This document shows positions 34,501 to 46,500 of a stretch of 64,000 nucleotides of DNA, one piece after another (position 1 is the first letter of the stretch; every line of letters starts with the position of its first letter). The stretch is taken from assembly GCA_004794785.1 (NCBI GenBank), contig SJOL01006494.1, positions 985,188 to 1,049,187 on the forward strand, read 5' to 3'. Under the pieces are notes generated by a model, which was not told where the DNA came from, did not search any database, and was given only the letters and a program-made list of their open reading frames with translations. The translations under genes and the position numbers were made by a program. The stretch is from Opisthorchis felineus. Taxonomy: Eukaryota; Platyhelminthes; Trematoda; Opisthorchiida; Opisthorchiidae.

Positions 34501-37500
34501 AACCACAACGATATCTGAGCCTTTAGCCCGCTGTAAAAGAGCACCTAGATCGTTATAGAAGCTGTCTGGCAGATTCAGAGCTTCAATCATTCGGGGCGTA
34601 AGCAGACAATAAACGGTACGGTGCACCTCACTTCATCCAGATTCTCTCACAGACGTTGCCAAACGAACCGCGCAGAGGCGACTGTCAACGGGTATCCAAT
34701 TAACTGGAGACGCTTTCGCTCGTTCACTCATTACAATACCCACCCCAGCATATCCAGCTGCAGTGGCTCCTGCATCACCAGAGGTGCGCAGCCGCAACCT
34801 GGAAGAGAGTGGGGAGGGGCAGTCAATTCAGTCACAGTACTTGAGTCTTGCACCCTCTTTCCTGACAGACAGCGTTCATCAATGCAGAGGGAATCCAGCG
34901 TACGAACAAAAGCCACCTGTTGTCCTGATTGTTTCAGGGTGCGAACATTAAAGGCGGTTAAATAGACAGGCTTTCGCGGTTTGAGAGCAGACTTCGAAGT
35001 GTTTCAGGTTGTTACGGAAGTCGGACGTACACAAACTGCAGCTAAGTGTGATGCACGGTAAGCAAAACGTTCAGTCCTAGTGCTGGGACCTGCGGAGAGT
35101 ATCCAAATTTGGGTGGGGTATGGTAGAAGATGTAAAACGTGAGAGTGTAAGAGAGGAAGCGTCAGCAGTAGCATGTTTTCGCTTACCCGCCCTGCTGTAT
35201 ACAGCAAGTAAGGCGATCCTGTTGACGGCACCACGCGAGGGCCGATGTGGCATTAGAGTATTGTTAGTTGTAAGCGTCATGGGCTAGGATACTCCCAGAC
35301 CTAGGCAGGAGGACGATTGGGGTCCTCGACCAAAGCCTTTGGCTCAAAAGCCCAACCTCAAGGCAGTGGTGTTTGGCGGAGACTGCAAGTGCTTTACCAT
35401 TTTTATAGAGCAAGTCGCCACACATGTTCCAACCCTTAACCTGGGGACAGGAGACTATGTTGGTCAGACCTCTAACCATTGACCAACCTGATATGAGAGA
35501 CTGTGATTATCGAACGGACACCACCCAGTATAGCTCAATGGATCACGGAGGCACACAAACCGTCACACCATGGTAAGGTCCAGTCTCTTTGTGACGGAGC
35601 TTTCACGCATCTTTCTGCAAGCAAAAGTTTTGAGACAACTTTAAGAACACGAACCTGGGCTCCATGTCGTTTTTGGCAATCATCACGAGTCTGACTAACC
35701 GTTGTTGATTGGTCTTCATCCCACTGTTACCGTGCAATCGTAAAGGTCCCACTAAGCACTGCCCTTGGCAAACAACTTCGTAATCAGCCATGTACAACAT
35801 GACAGCACTGACTACTCGAGCGGCGGAACACAATAAGATGCTTACTTTTAAGCAAAGAAGCCCGATGTTAGTCAACTTCCCTAGACTATCGGGGTCTGTT
35901 TACACTCACCCAGAATCTTTCATGAACGAGTTGGTTGCAATGAGCGAAGGTCCGTGATAATGCCATAACAGCTATCTAGATGATGCACACAAGGATTCAG
36001 ACTGGCATCTTGATAAGCGCGAGCGAGATGTCTCAGTGGTTAGAGCGCGAATTTACTGACCGGAAGGCCCGTGGTTCGAACTCGACCTCTGCCTCTCGAC
36101 TTCCCCTGTCTAGGCTTGGGCAACCTGGCAGTATCCCAGCCCTCGTGCTTCCTTCGGGTGGCATGGCAGTTGGGCACCGAAAAGGTGCTACAGCTGAACG
36201 GCATCAATGATGGCCGTCACGAAGACACTTTACCTTACCGTGGTGTGACGGTTCGCGCACCTCAACGACCCACTGAGCTATACTGGGGGGTGTCACCGCG
36301 ACACTCACAGAGTCTCTCATACCAGGTTGGAGACACTGCAAGATATGGCTGCCAACCGATATCAGTGGCGTTCTTGTTGTCAGTTTCTATCCAGATTGCC
36401 TGAATGAGTGTCTGGAGGTGTAGGCACCTCGGAATGATTGTAGTAAGCTAGCACTAAGTCCCTTCCCCGTCCCCCTTTATTCTTTTCTTCACAATAAGGC
36501 TTTCAAGTAAATCATGGTTGTACGGCAGTGAAGCATCGGCGTTGAACACTGATGTCATGCTGTCGATGATGATGATGATGATGTGATAAGCGTATCAAGC
36601 ATGCTAACTAGCCACAATACTACTGGGCTAAACACATGTTTGTCGACTCCACTACCCCTATTCTCTAACTTTTCTCTTGCATCGTCGCAAACCCTAGTCT
36701 TGTTAACCCCCCTTGAGAGACACCGCTCTGCTGTCATACGCTAAGATATATTAAGGCCCCATGATGATGCACGTCGGCTTTCCTAAACTTATTCTATGTA
36801 CTGACTCGTTAGGTTACGTGCAGATGCAAGATTTATTGTACGGTGTCCAGTCACCGTGTATCATGGACTGCAAGATGGGTACACGAACATTTTTGGAGGA
36901 TGAAGTCAATGATGCGGTCACCAAAAGAGACTGTCTCAGGCCGGTACGTCTCCAACGTTTTATCCATATTTTGCTTTTCTTTTTACAACTGAGGTCTACT
37001 TGAAATTGGCTGACAGCATCGGATACGGTGATTAATATTACTAAGAAGTTCAAAATGCATCATCATTGATTCTCAGATAGTCTCTTTCTCTTAACCGTGA
37101 ATCGTATGCGTACTCTGGTGTCAGCACCGACAAACAAAAGGGGCGAGATGGCTCAAGTTGTTAGAGCGCGAATTTACTGACCAGAAGGTCCGTGGTTCGA
37201 ACCCGACCTCTGCCTCTCGACTTCCCCTGTCTAGACTTGAGCAACCTGGCAGTATCCCAGCCCTCGTGCTTCCTTCGGGTAGAATGGCAGCTAGGCACCG
37301 GAAGGGTGTTACAACTGGACGATTATTATTATTATTTACCGACAAACAAAGTGAGTAATAAGGACTGCAAGATCGACCATATACCGCATCATTAACTAAG
37401 GCTAACCCGACGTAAAACAGCTCTCCTGGCTGGTTTGCCATACCAGTGATCATCATTTTGTGAGGACTCCGGACTTTGTGGATAACAGTAACCAACACTT

Positions 37501-40500
37501 TAAGGGACTGGCTGTGGGTTTAGTCATGCGTCTTGAAGATCATATAGCAAACCTCTTACCATTCAACGAGGCATCATTACCTTAAGCTACTAATGTTTCG
37601 CTCAAAGTTTGAATCCCTAAGTTAAGTTTCCACACTATCATTTCAGGTCGTGCTTTACTCTAAATCAATTAGTTTTCAGCGCATATTCTGTTAACGCGCC
37701 TAAATAAGTAATGCACGAATCATGTACGTGGCTGTGTCAGGTGGCAGTTGATCTGTTAGCCGAACTTGGCAACTGGCTTACAGTTTCGTCGCCATAGCAG
37801 AGTACATGACAGATGCGTGACTTGGTGATGGTTGATGATATTTCTTCGTATGGCATGCCCGGCGAACAGATCAAGTGCTGCCCGATCAACAGCCAGTTAA
37901 AGCACCCGAGCTACCAGTGTAACGGTGTATACTACTGTTGAAGCATGTGAGCAGTCTATGGTTTGGTGTCCAAGCTCCGTCCCCGCATCTAATGGAAGGT
38001 GAAGTTTATTGCGGAGATTGTGGACTGCCTTGTAGTGTTCGTCTACTATTGTGTAGTAATCAATGAATATCCAGGGCAGTTCAAGGGGACGCTTGAGAAT
38101 GTTCAGTTTTTAAAGACTACGTGCATATGAGATGTTTACTTTCCTGTCTGCTGACTTGTAACTGGTTAGTTCGTGCTTGCTAATAAATGACTTCGCAGTG
38201 GAGCTTTCCTCCTTCCACCAGTATTTCAATACTGCTGAATCACGTAAATGGTTGACGCGTTTTGCTAAAACGGCAAGTTTTATATATACTTTACGTTTAG
38301 TAAAAAATCGGACTGAGCGCACGTCCTTATTTTTAGTCCAACAATCCCACCACATACCTTGCCTTGGTGGCCCAGATGGGCAAACACAGACATATTTCTT
38401 TCAGGTCAGAAGACCAACGCTCATTTTATTGATGCTAAGTAGTCCTTACATTTCTTTAAATTATGGTCATCAGGGTTAGCTCCGTTCCAACCCAATTCCG
38501 TAGGAAGCTCAAGGCTCATAGCATGACTATTTCTACTGGTTGTGGCATTTTTGATAGGACGACCATTGGATTAGGACACTACACTGTTTATTACATCTAG
38601 TCCATCAAAATGGCGATCAGCTCCAGTGTTTTTCCACGCCTAGCTTCCGTTCCCTTCGTAGGCACCTTAGGGTTTGGTGTACTTTCAGGTTACCTCAGTG
38701 TGGACAGTGACAACCTTGAATACAGGGACAGGTTGTAAGTATCCCTCGGTCAGAAGTTCGTACTCCCTTTGCTTTTGTGCTCTTCGGAACCCACTAAACG
38801 AATTTGCCTCCCAACCTTATTATGGTGTGATTTATTGCAGTACGGAGAGTTTGACTTCTCTTCGTCGATCTTCATGACAGAAAAATGTGAGTTCCACTGA
38901 AGGTGGTTGTACGATACAGTGCGGATCACAGTTAACGGCTGAGACCAGAAGCAGTAAACGAGCATGAACAAGGATGCCTGGTAAATACTAAATATGCTAG
39001 TGGAATGAGAAGAATATTCCTTAGTGCTCTTCGTACACCCATAGGAGATTTTCGTGTATGCTAAAGATAGTTGGGTTACTTTAGCAGCACTGTCTGTCAT
39101 CGGTATTGGGGCCAATTCAGTTAAACTCAGAAATGTCCTATTTTGTTGTAGGATATGTACAAGAAGATGATTGCCATTGATCCGGACGCGCCGACTCTGG
39201 ACGAACACAGGCAGGCGGCTGTGACCAAATTACGGTACATGCAGTGGAGAGAAGCACTGAGCTCAACAGCGTCTCTCGGTTTCCGGATTGAAGCTGTCAA
39301 GGTAGCGTCTTTCTTTCTTTCAGTCTTATCTCAAGTGGCCATCTGGATGTAATTTGGAAGGATAGTACATTGTTCGGTGATACGGGCCCTGGGATCACGA
39401 TGACTCCCTCTCTTGCTTAGATCCCTGTTGCCAGTTTTTAAGTCACCGGTTTTGTGAATGTTGGAAGAACCAGGCTTCACTAATCAGGTATTTTCCTTTC
39501 TCACGTCATTATGAATGGTGTATTATTGGGAGGAAATATCCGCTGGCTCTAGTCAGTCTGTTGTTGCTTTTTCGAAGCAGCCAGCTCATTCCGCCGTTCA
39601 GTTCAGTTTGCTTCTCAATTTCCCACTGATGCGTTTACTGCACTTTGTATGCTTCGTTTTAATGTCGTCAATTTGGGGAAATCGCACGGCTTGGCTAGTT
39701 GACTCTATCGTTTTCTGGGACCCTCATATAGATTTACACGCCTGTGAGTTTATTAAATGAGTCGTCAAGCCTAAGTATGCTGGCCTACGTCGGCAAGCCC
39801 CTTGGTGATGTACTTTTGATTACAGTAATCACCAGTACAACATTCATCTGTTCTGTACACACGGGCCTTATTGGTTGAGATCAGGGCTTCCGCACTCCTA
39901 GTCACAAGTTGTCAGTTCCGTGCTCCACAGGTGGAGGTGAAGCGGACGAGTTGAACTGAACTGAAAGTGTCATCTAGGCACGAAACGATGAGTGGGCGGA
40001 TTTCGGCTAATGCGTTCAGCTTGACAGCCGGAAACATCTTGTTGATAGCGGGTGAAAGCTTTGGGCTCTAAATGAAGCGGATACTAGGATGAGGCCGCGA
40101 CAGTGTTTTCGAATGAATGATCAAGACCATCAGCTTTATCTCTAAACATGTAGTCGCGGGCTGACGTAATCCTAGACGGCACACGCGTCCTAGCATTGCG
40201 CCTGTTTAGCGTGGTGAAACGTAGTGATTAACGAACAGCTGCCTCACCGTACATGAGCTGGTGAAACGTGTGACAGCTTACCCTGAACGCAACAGGAGTA
40301 CCACACAAATAGACAAACTATTGAATAACAGACACTTAGAATGATCCGGCATTTAGAACATCTGACCTTTTTCTTAGTCAAAATTCAGGTACTTGCTGTG
40401 GAGTGACAGACTCAACCACCGCTCCTGCGACATGAGTTCTCTAGTCTAATGTAGGGACTTGAGTTTGACACGTGCATGAATAGAGACCACACTGGACTTT

Positions 40501-43500
40501 CGAATTCGCGAACTTCGCCGGTCTATTCGGATTAGTCTCAAATGGAAAACACCTAATTTACGATTTTGGCTCAGTGCACCAGGATAGACAAGACGTTTGA
40601 GCTCCCAAGACAGCTTGTTGGTTAGGGCGTTGTGTTATTTCCTTGATTATTAGTTTGTCTTCGCTATGTAGAAGGGAGTTCGCTGTGCTCGTCTTCCTAT
40701 TTATCAGTGTCTCAAAATTTTTCTACATGGACAACGTTATTTTCTATTTGGTTCAGCCGATGCCACCCAAGGACACTCGGCTGACTTGTGTAATGGTGCA
40801 ATGTTCATAATACACTAATCTTCTGGAGAGTAGAACCTGACGGAAAGTGGCCTCTTCTTAGGGGTGGTTCCTTCTAGATCGTCTCTTCAGAGGCAGACTG
40901 TCTAGTGAGTAGCTTAGCCAACTAACCTGTTGACTTACCCGTTTTTCGGTATTTTTAGAACATTTGCTTGGTGAGTCACTCACATCACATTATATTCAGT
41001 ACAATAATGAGGTGATGAATATGTCTAACTGGCTTACTACCAAATCTATATCCGCACCGTTTCACAGTACTTACTGTCTACCCGCTTTACCCAAATGGTT
41101 GTAGGATTTCACTTGTCTACCATGTACATGAATCCACACATTAAATGGTGAGCGTAATACCAATTATATACCAAATTATATATTGGTTTCAGAAGTCTGA
41201 AGTCCCCACACAGCGCGATTTCAAACTGACTCAATCTCGCGAACAGGTGAAGGACATTCTCAGGGATTTCGTGCAGTCGGACCAACTTATCTGTGTGAGT
41301 TCGCTCTTTCGCGATCTAGATTTTACGGCCAGTATTCTTCGATGGGCGGGGTTTCTTACACTCCTTTGAGAAATTGTGTCCCGCGTCTACAGGTTTGGTG
41401 TGGTGTTCAGGCACAGAATATCAATCTGATTAGGCATGAAATGTTTCTCCTGGTAGCTGTGCTTAAACAGCTAAAATGACCTTGCTAGGTCGGAGTTCTT
41501 TTCAAGTTACCATGCGGTTGACAACCGCAATGTTGACATATTTGTTACTTCTATGTGTTTGCACCAACCTGAGGTTTTGGTAACATACAAACATGCCGAC
41601 ATGTTTGCGTTAACGGTACCTGAATTCAAGTGGAGTTGCACACACCAACTTTATCTCATTTGTAGAGTTTGCCGATAAAAATTCTGATGAAATTGCCCAG
41701 GCCTGCGATTAAGTACTTGATGGTACGAAGTTGACCCTACGCACCGAAATCCGAATTCCGTATGCCCAAAGGTCACTCATATCCACTGTAATTGGGCTCA
41801 GACACTTGTTTCTTTTCTAATTAGGCTTTGTGAGGCTCAACTTCAACGTCCATAAGGTCGTGCTAGTGAATGTTCCACTCAATAGACAATCTAAATCCCA
41901 ATCAGTGGCGTATCACATTTGTTTATTTTCACTTAGTCGCTCGGCTATAACGCCCTTTCGGTACCCAACTGCCATGCCACCCCGAAGGAAGCACGAAGGC
42001 TGTGGTACTGCCAGCTTGCCCAAACCTATACAGGAGCAGTCAAAACGCTGAGGTTGGGTTAGAACCACCGACCTTCCAGTCTGTAAGCTCCCGCCCTAAC
42101 CACTGAGCTACCTCGATTTCTGTATCCTCACCTAGTTATCACCAGACAGGAGACGTAACTTGATTTATATATCTTTGCGATATGAAAGCAAATGTTTCTT
42201 GCCACTGCAATCAGCCTCCAGAAACTCTGAGGATAGGTGCGGCCTGCTGATGATAGCTGTTCATGAATTGAGGCGATTCGCAACATGACACGAACATATT
42301 TGTTTTTTAAGCAAAGTTCATCGCTGGATAAGAAAAATGACGGAGATGTCTGGAAGCAACTGCTAGAGTCCATCATCTATCGCTCCCGCAAATTGCATGA
42401 AGCTCGAGACACCCTCATGCTCAGTTGTTTAGCAACTGGTGGATGATTGACGTTGAATCATCCGTTTCTTCATACACATTTAGAGAAACGGGTTTAATAC
42501 CGTTAACTATCTTTTATCCCAGTTCGATGTTACCCTGAGTTCTGGACTTATTCGTGCGCCCAACACTTCCGTATTGATGATGTCTGGACACCCACTCCAG
42601 AAGGTGTTTGAGGTGTTTTATAACGTATCCGTTTCGCGTTGGGCTTTCCTTATTCACACTTGGGCGTTCTGCCCATTCTGCATAACAGACGCATTAATTG
42701 CCTAATCCACCTCCCTCTATTCTTTTCAGGAGCTATATCACCGACGTCTAACTGGCCTGAAGTCATCTTTGGAGTCCTCCAGGTTTTTCGCGGAACACGA
42801 GGTAGGTATACTAGCAACGAATGAGGGCTTACTCTCGATCGGGAAGTTAGCCTCCAGTAACCGGTACCTCTTCGGTGAAGTTTGGTCTTATCGGACTCGA
42901 TGAAGTGTTCCAAGGACCAGGAAGGATCAGCGACTCATTTGCACTAGTCTATTCTTAAAGGACATTCGGATTTTTTTAACATACCCAAATATTTCAAACT
43001 TAGCTTAGTTCAAGGGCTATTGAAGGCGGGATAACCTGATACATGTAGTGTAAAAATGAATACCTGATCAGTATGTTTATTCTATAAGACGTGTTTATTC
43101 TTTGACCTGGCTGTATTCATTTCTGGACTAGCTATGGCTTGCTCACAATCCACTGTCTCTGTCTCCGTTGGAGAGAGCATCCATAGCCAAATTCACATTG
43201 TAAATACATTAGTTTCAGTTCGGCCGAAGGTATCGTGATGATGTCTGAATCAGCCTGCACTGCCGAGACCATAAATGACTGTTCGTTGTGCGTTACGCAC
43301 ATTTAGTGCCGGCGTAAACAAGACAAACTTCTTTGGGTGTCTTTTTATTTGTATGCACCTTGGTGCTCTGGTGAAGACTATCTGTATGCCCTTTTGTGCA
43401 CGCCATTCCATACATCTGATATTTGGATATGTGGGTGATTTCAACTCCTTGCCCACTTCTGCCCTACCAAAGAAGGTGATAGGCAACCAATGTGAAATCC

Positions 43501-46500
43501 AGGTGAATACGTGTGATCTGTTGCAGCGTCCGCAGCGGCTCAGTGGTTTCCATCGTGCTTAGGAGGTAAAAGCTACATCTGTTACGGTGAGCCCGTTGAG
43601 TATTCAGTTACAGTTGTTGATCGATGTCATAAGCGATCCTTCGTGTTCTAGACACCAGTGTTGCAATAAAGCGATGGAAATTCATGGAAATTCATGGAAA
43701 TTCATTCGGTCTATGGTGTTGATACATTTTCTGCCGTAGCGACTCCTGTGCGACCACAGATTAATGCATGTTACCCCATGGGGATTGGCCCCGATTTCCT
43801 TATTGACAATGAACTGTAGGCCAACATTGGCATAATTATGCTACTCTTAGCTATCGCCTCTTTTGTCGGGAATAATAGGTACTGATGCTAATTCCTTGCT
43901 GATTTCGACACAGTGCTCTCATTTCCGTCAGTACTGGATTCTATTAGGTGTATTTCACCGAAACTAAGTAAAACAGCACAGCACGTTCGTCGGTGATCCG
44001 GGCTTTGGGCAGGCTCCGGTCACCGCCTTCGAACAAAGAGCCATCGAAATGCCATTGTGCTTATTTCCATGTTTTCACTCCTGTTTGCCCTCATCACTGT
44101 ATTCAGATTGACTTTCTCGAGATGCAGAAAACCGTTTTCCCAATTGACCCTTGATTCAGGCCTCCAACGATACCACTCTATTTCTTATAGAAAAGCTTCC
44201 TGGGTGGTTATCGGCACTTTGTTTGCGTTGTCACTTGTGTTGGTTGGGCCAATTTGTTTAAACTTTGGAAAGTAACTCACTTTCTATTGCGAAATCATCT
44301 AATAATAACTCTTTTCCCTTTTTTGCTGAACTAAACAAATGTATACACCACTTGTTTATGAATTCTAGCAAAGTACGTACGATGCTTGAGGGCTAATCAC
44401 GAGGCTTGTGGCTGTTCTTGGCTCGGAAGCTAATTCATTGTTAGACGGATATACAATATTCCCTGTGTCTAGCGACACATCCGGTGTAACGGTGTTCACT
44501 CCAAAGCGGTCGTAGTACCACACAAGATAATTCTACGGCTGGCCTCACCGAAATACAACCAAGTTATTTTGTTCTGAAATCATTCTATCATGGTAGTACT
44601 GTGTATGAAGACGAAGTTTTCTCCATTTGAACAAGTTGACCATGCGTAATAACTGGGTTTGATGGAAACAACATTACTTGCTTCTATCGGCCTGTTGATG
44701 TGGTCAGCACAAACTCGAAAAGTGCACCCCTGTTTTGAGGTGCATCAGTTTCCGGACGGTCTTGTCGCATCGAACAAAGCGAATGGAACTCTGCGCGCAA
44801 TTGATACTGCCACACGAACCCCATGTACATTTACGTGAATGCCATGTACTCAGTATCAACCCTAGGGTGCAAGAACATCGGGTGGACAGGAGCGGACTTT
44901 TCTAAAACTATCAGAATGCCCAGTTGCTGGTCCAAATTTCTCAATTTAGGTGGGTACAACTGAATAGTTGAGACAATGCATGCAGAAGGGGATCAGGATA
45001 TCCGCACCACTCGTGAGGTGCACTCAAGATAGCGGTATTGCAAACAAGTCAATGCAACTCTTCCGGCATCCAGGGTAGCGTTAGACAACCATCCTAGTAC
45101 CTTCACCAAACCTGAAGTGCTTGCAGCTTTAGGCTATACACTGCAGGAATCGAACTACCTGTACTGGAGTCTGCGCAAATAGGTTTGGTCAAATCTCAAC
45201 TGGCTTCACACGACTTATTTAAAACTGCCTAGTGTGGAATCTGTTCACCCTGCTTAATCAGCCGTTTCTGTGGCAACGGCGCAATAGCGCATTGTGGTTA
45301 AATACACGCTCAGAAATTTCCGTCTTATTCATCCCTCATCCATAGTGGTTCTAGTCTAAACATAAGTGACAAAAGGCTACTTGATTTATTCCCTGTACAT
45401 CGTTCACTAAAAGCCAAATGCTTCTTATGGATGAGGCTTTTTGTCTTTGTTTCCTTCCAGTTGAGCTCCAAATACTGTCGCTCTCTATGACGTCATTCTT
45501 GCATTCTATGGGCTGTGAACTTCGGCATCGCACTCCCTTTTCAGTCCTCGTTTTACCGTCACTTACTCCATCATTTGTCAAAATAAGTTTTCTTCCACCG
45601 CATATACCACAATGCCCAGAATGACTGATCGCGGTGGTTGTTGTTTTGTAACAAGTTTTTTTTATGTCAGCTCCTTGCATTTCACTTGTTCCTGTCATGC
45701 ACGCCAGTTCCACCGAATCTTTGAGCAATGGTTGTTATTGGGCGCCAGATGGTTTACGGTCACAATTGGAGGGTGACAGAGAAATCACGAAATCCATATG
45801 ATCGGGACGCTAACTGCAGTTCGCCTGACCGATCACACTGGAAAGAGGAGAAAATAGATGTCAACAGTTGCCTCGCTTTTGGCCCGCAGAAAGATAACGG
45901 GCTAACGTTAGGTTCGTCTTCCCATCTTTAAGATCGTGACCATGAATGTAACCAGACAATGCCAGCTCGCCAACCGATAGGAAACACTCAGCAAAGCACT
46001 TTTAGTCATCCGTGTTTGTACTATATGAAGAAATTTCAGCGTTATTCGGTAAAACTAAGGTATAGATGTCACGATTCCGCGCTACTTTACGGCAGAGTCC
46101 GAATGATAGAGTTGTATGGCTGGGAGTTTTTATACCTATAGACTTTTTGTTTATTTGTAAGGAAGATGTCCGTGCAGCTGTGGTAACCGAGTGAACGGTT
46201 CACGACAGAACCACCATGTTTTCTAGAGAATAAAGAAAACAAGCAATAAAAGGTTATATCCAAAATTTAATGAAGCCATAAAAAGACACCAGAAACTTTG
46301 GAAAAATGATCCGATGAGAGGCGGGTCCTTACGCATGTATTACTCCGTTACATACCTTTTTGATTGTAAGACGCCACAGCATTTTTTTACGAAGCCTCTC
46401 AAGATATCCCTATGGGAACCTAAAGATGACTCGATTGAAAACCGGTTTTGATCAGGCAGTCATCAGATACTACCAGTTTGCTCAAGCCTAGACAGGAGAA

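Noticed and set aside
43674..43703. CRISPR-like or functional repeat array
   Set aside because: Three 10-bp units with no spacers in a eukaryotic intron; a simple tandem duplication.
44485..44500. TGTAACGGTG as the start of another LTR
   Set aside because: Only about 11 bases match the LTR start; the following sequence does not align and no CCAG flank is present.
45351..45728. 125-codon minus frame as a gene
   Set aside because: No recognisable domain or neighbouring exon; probably chance.
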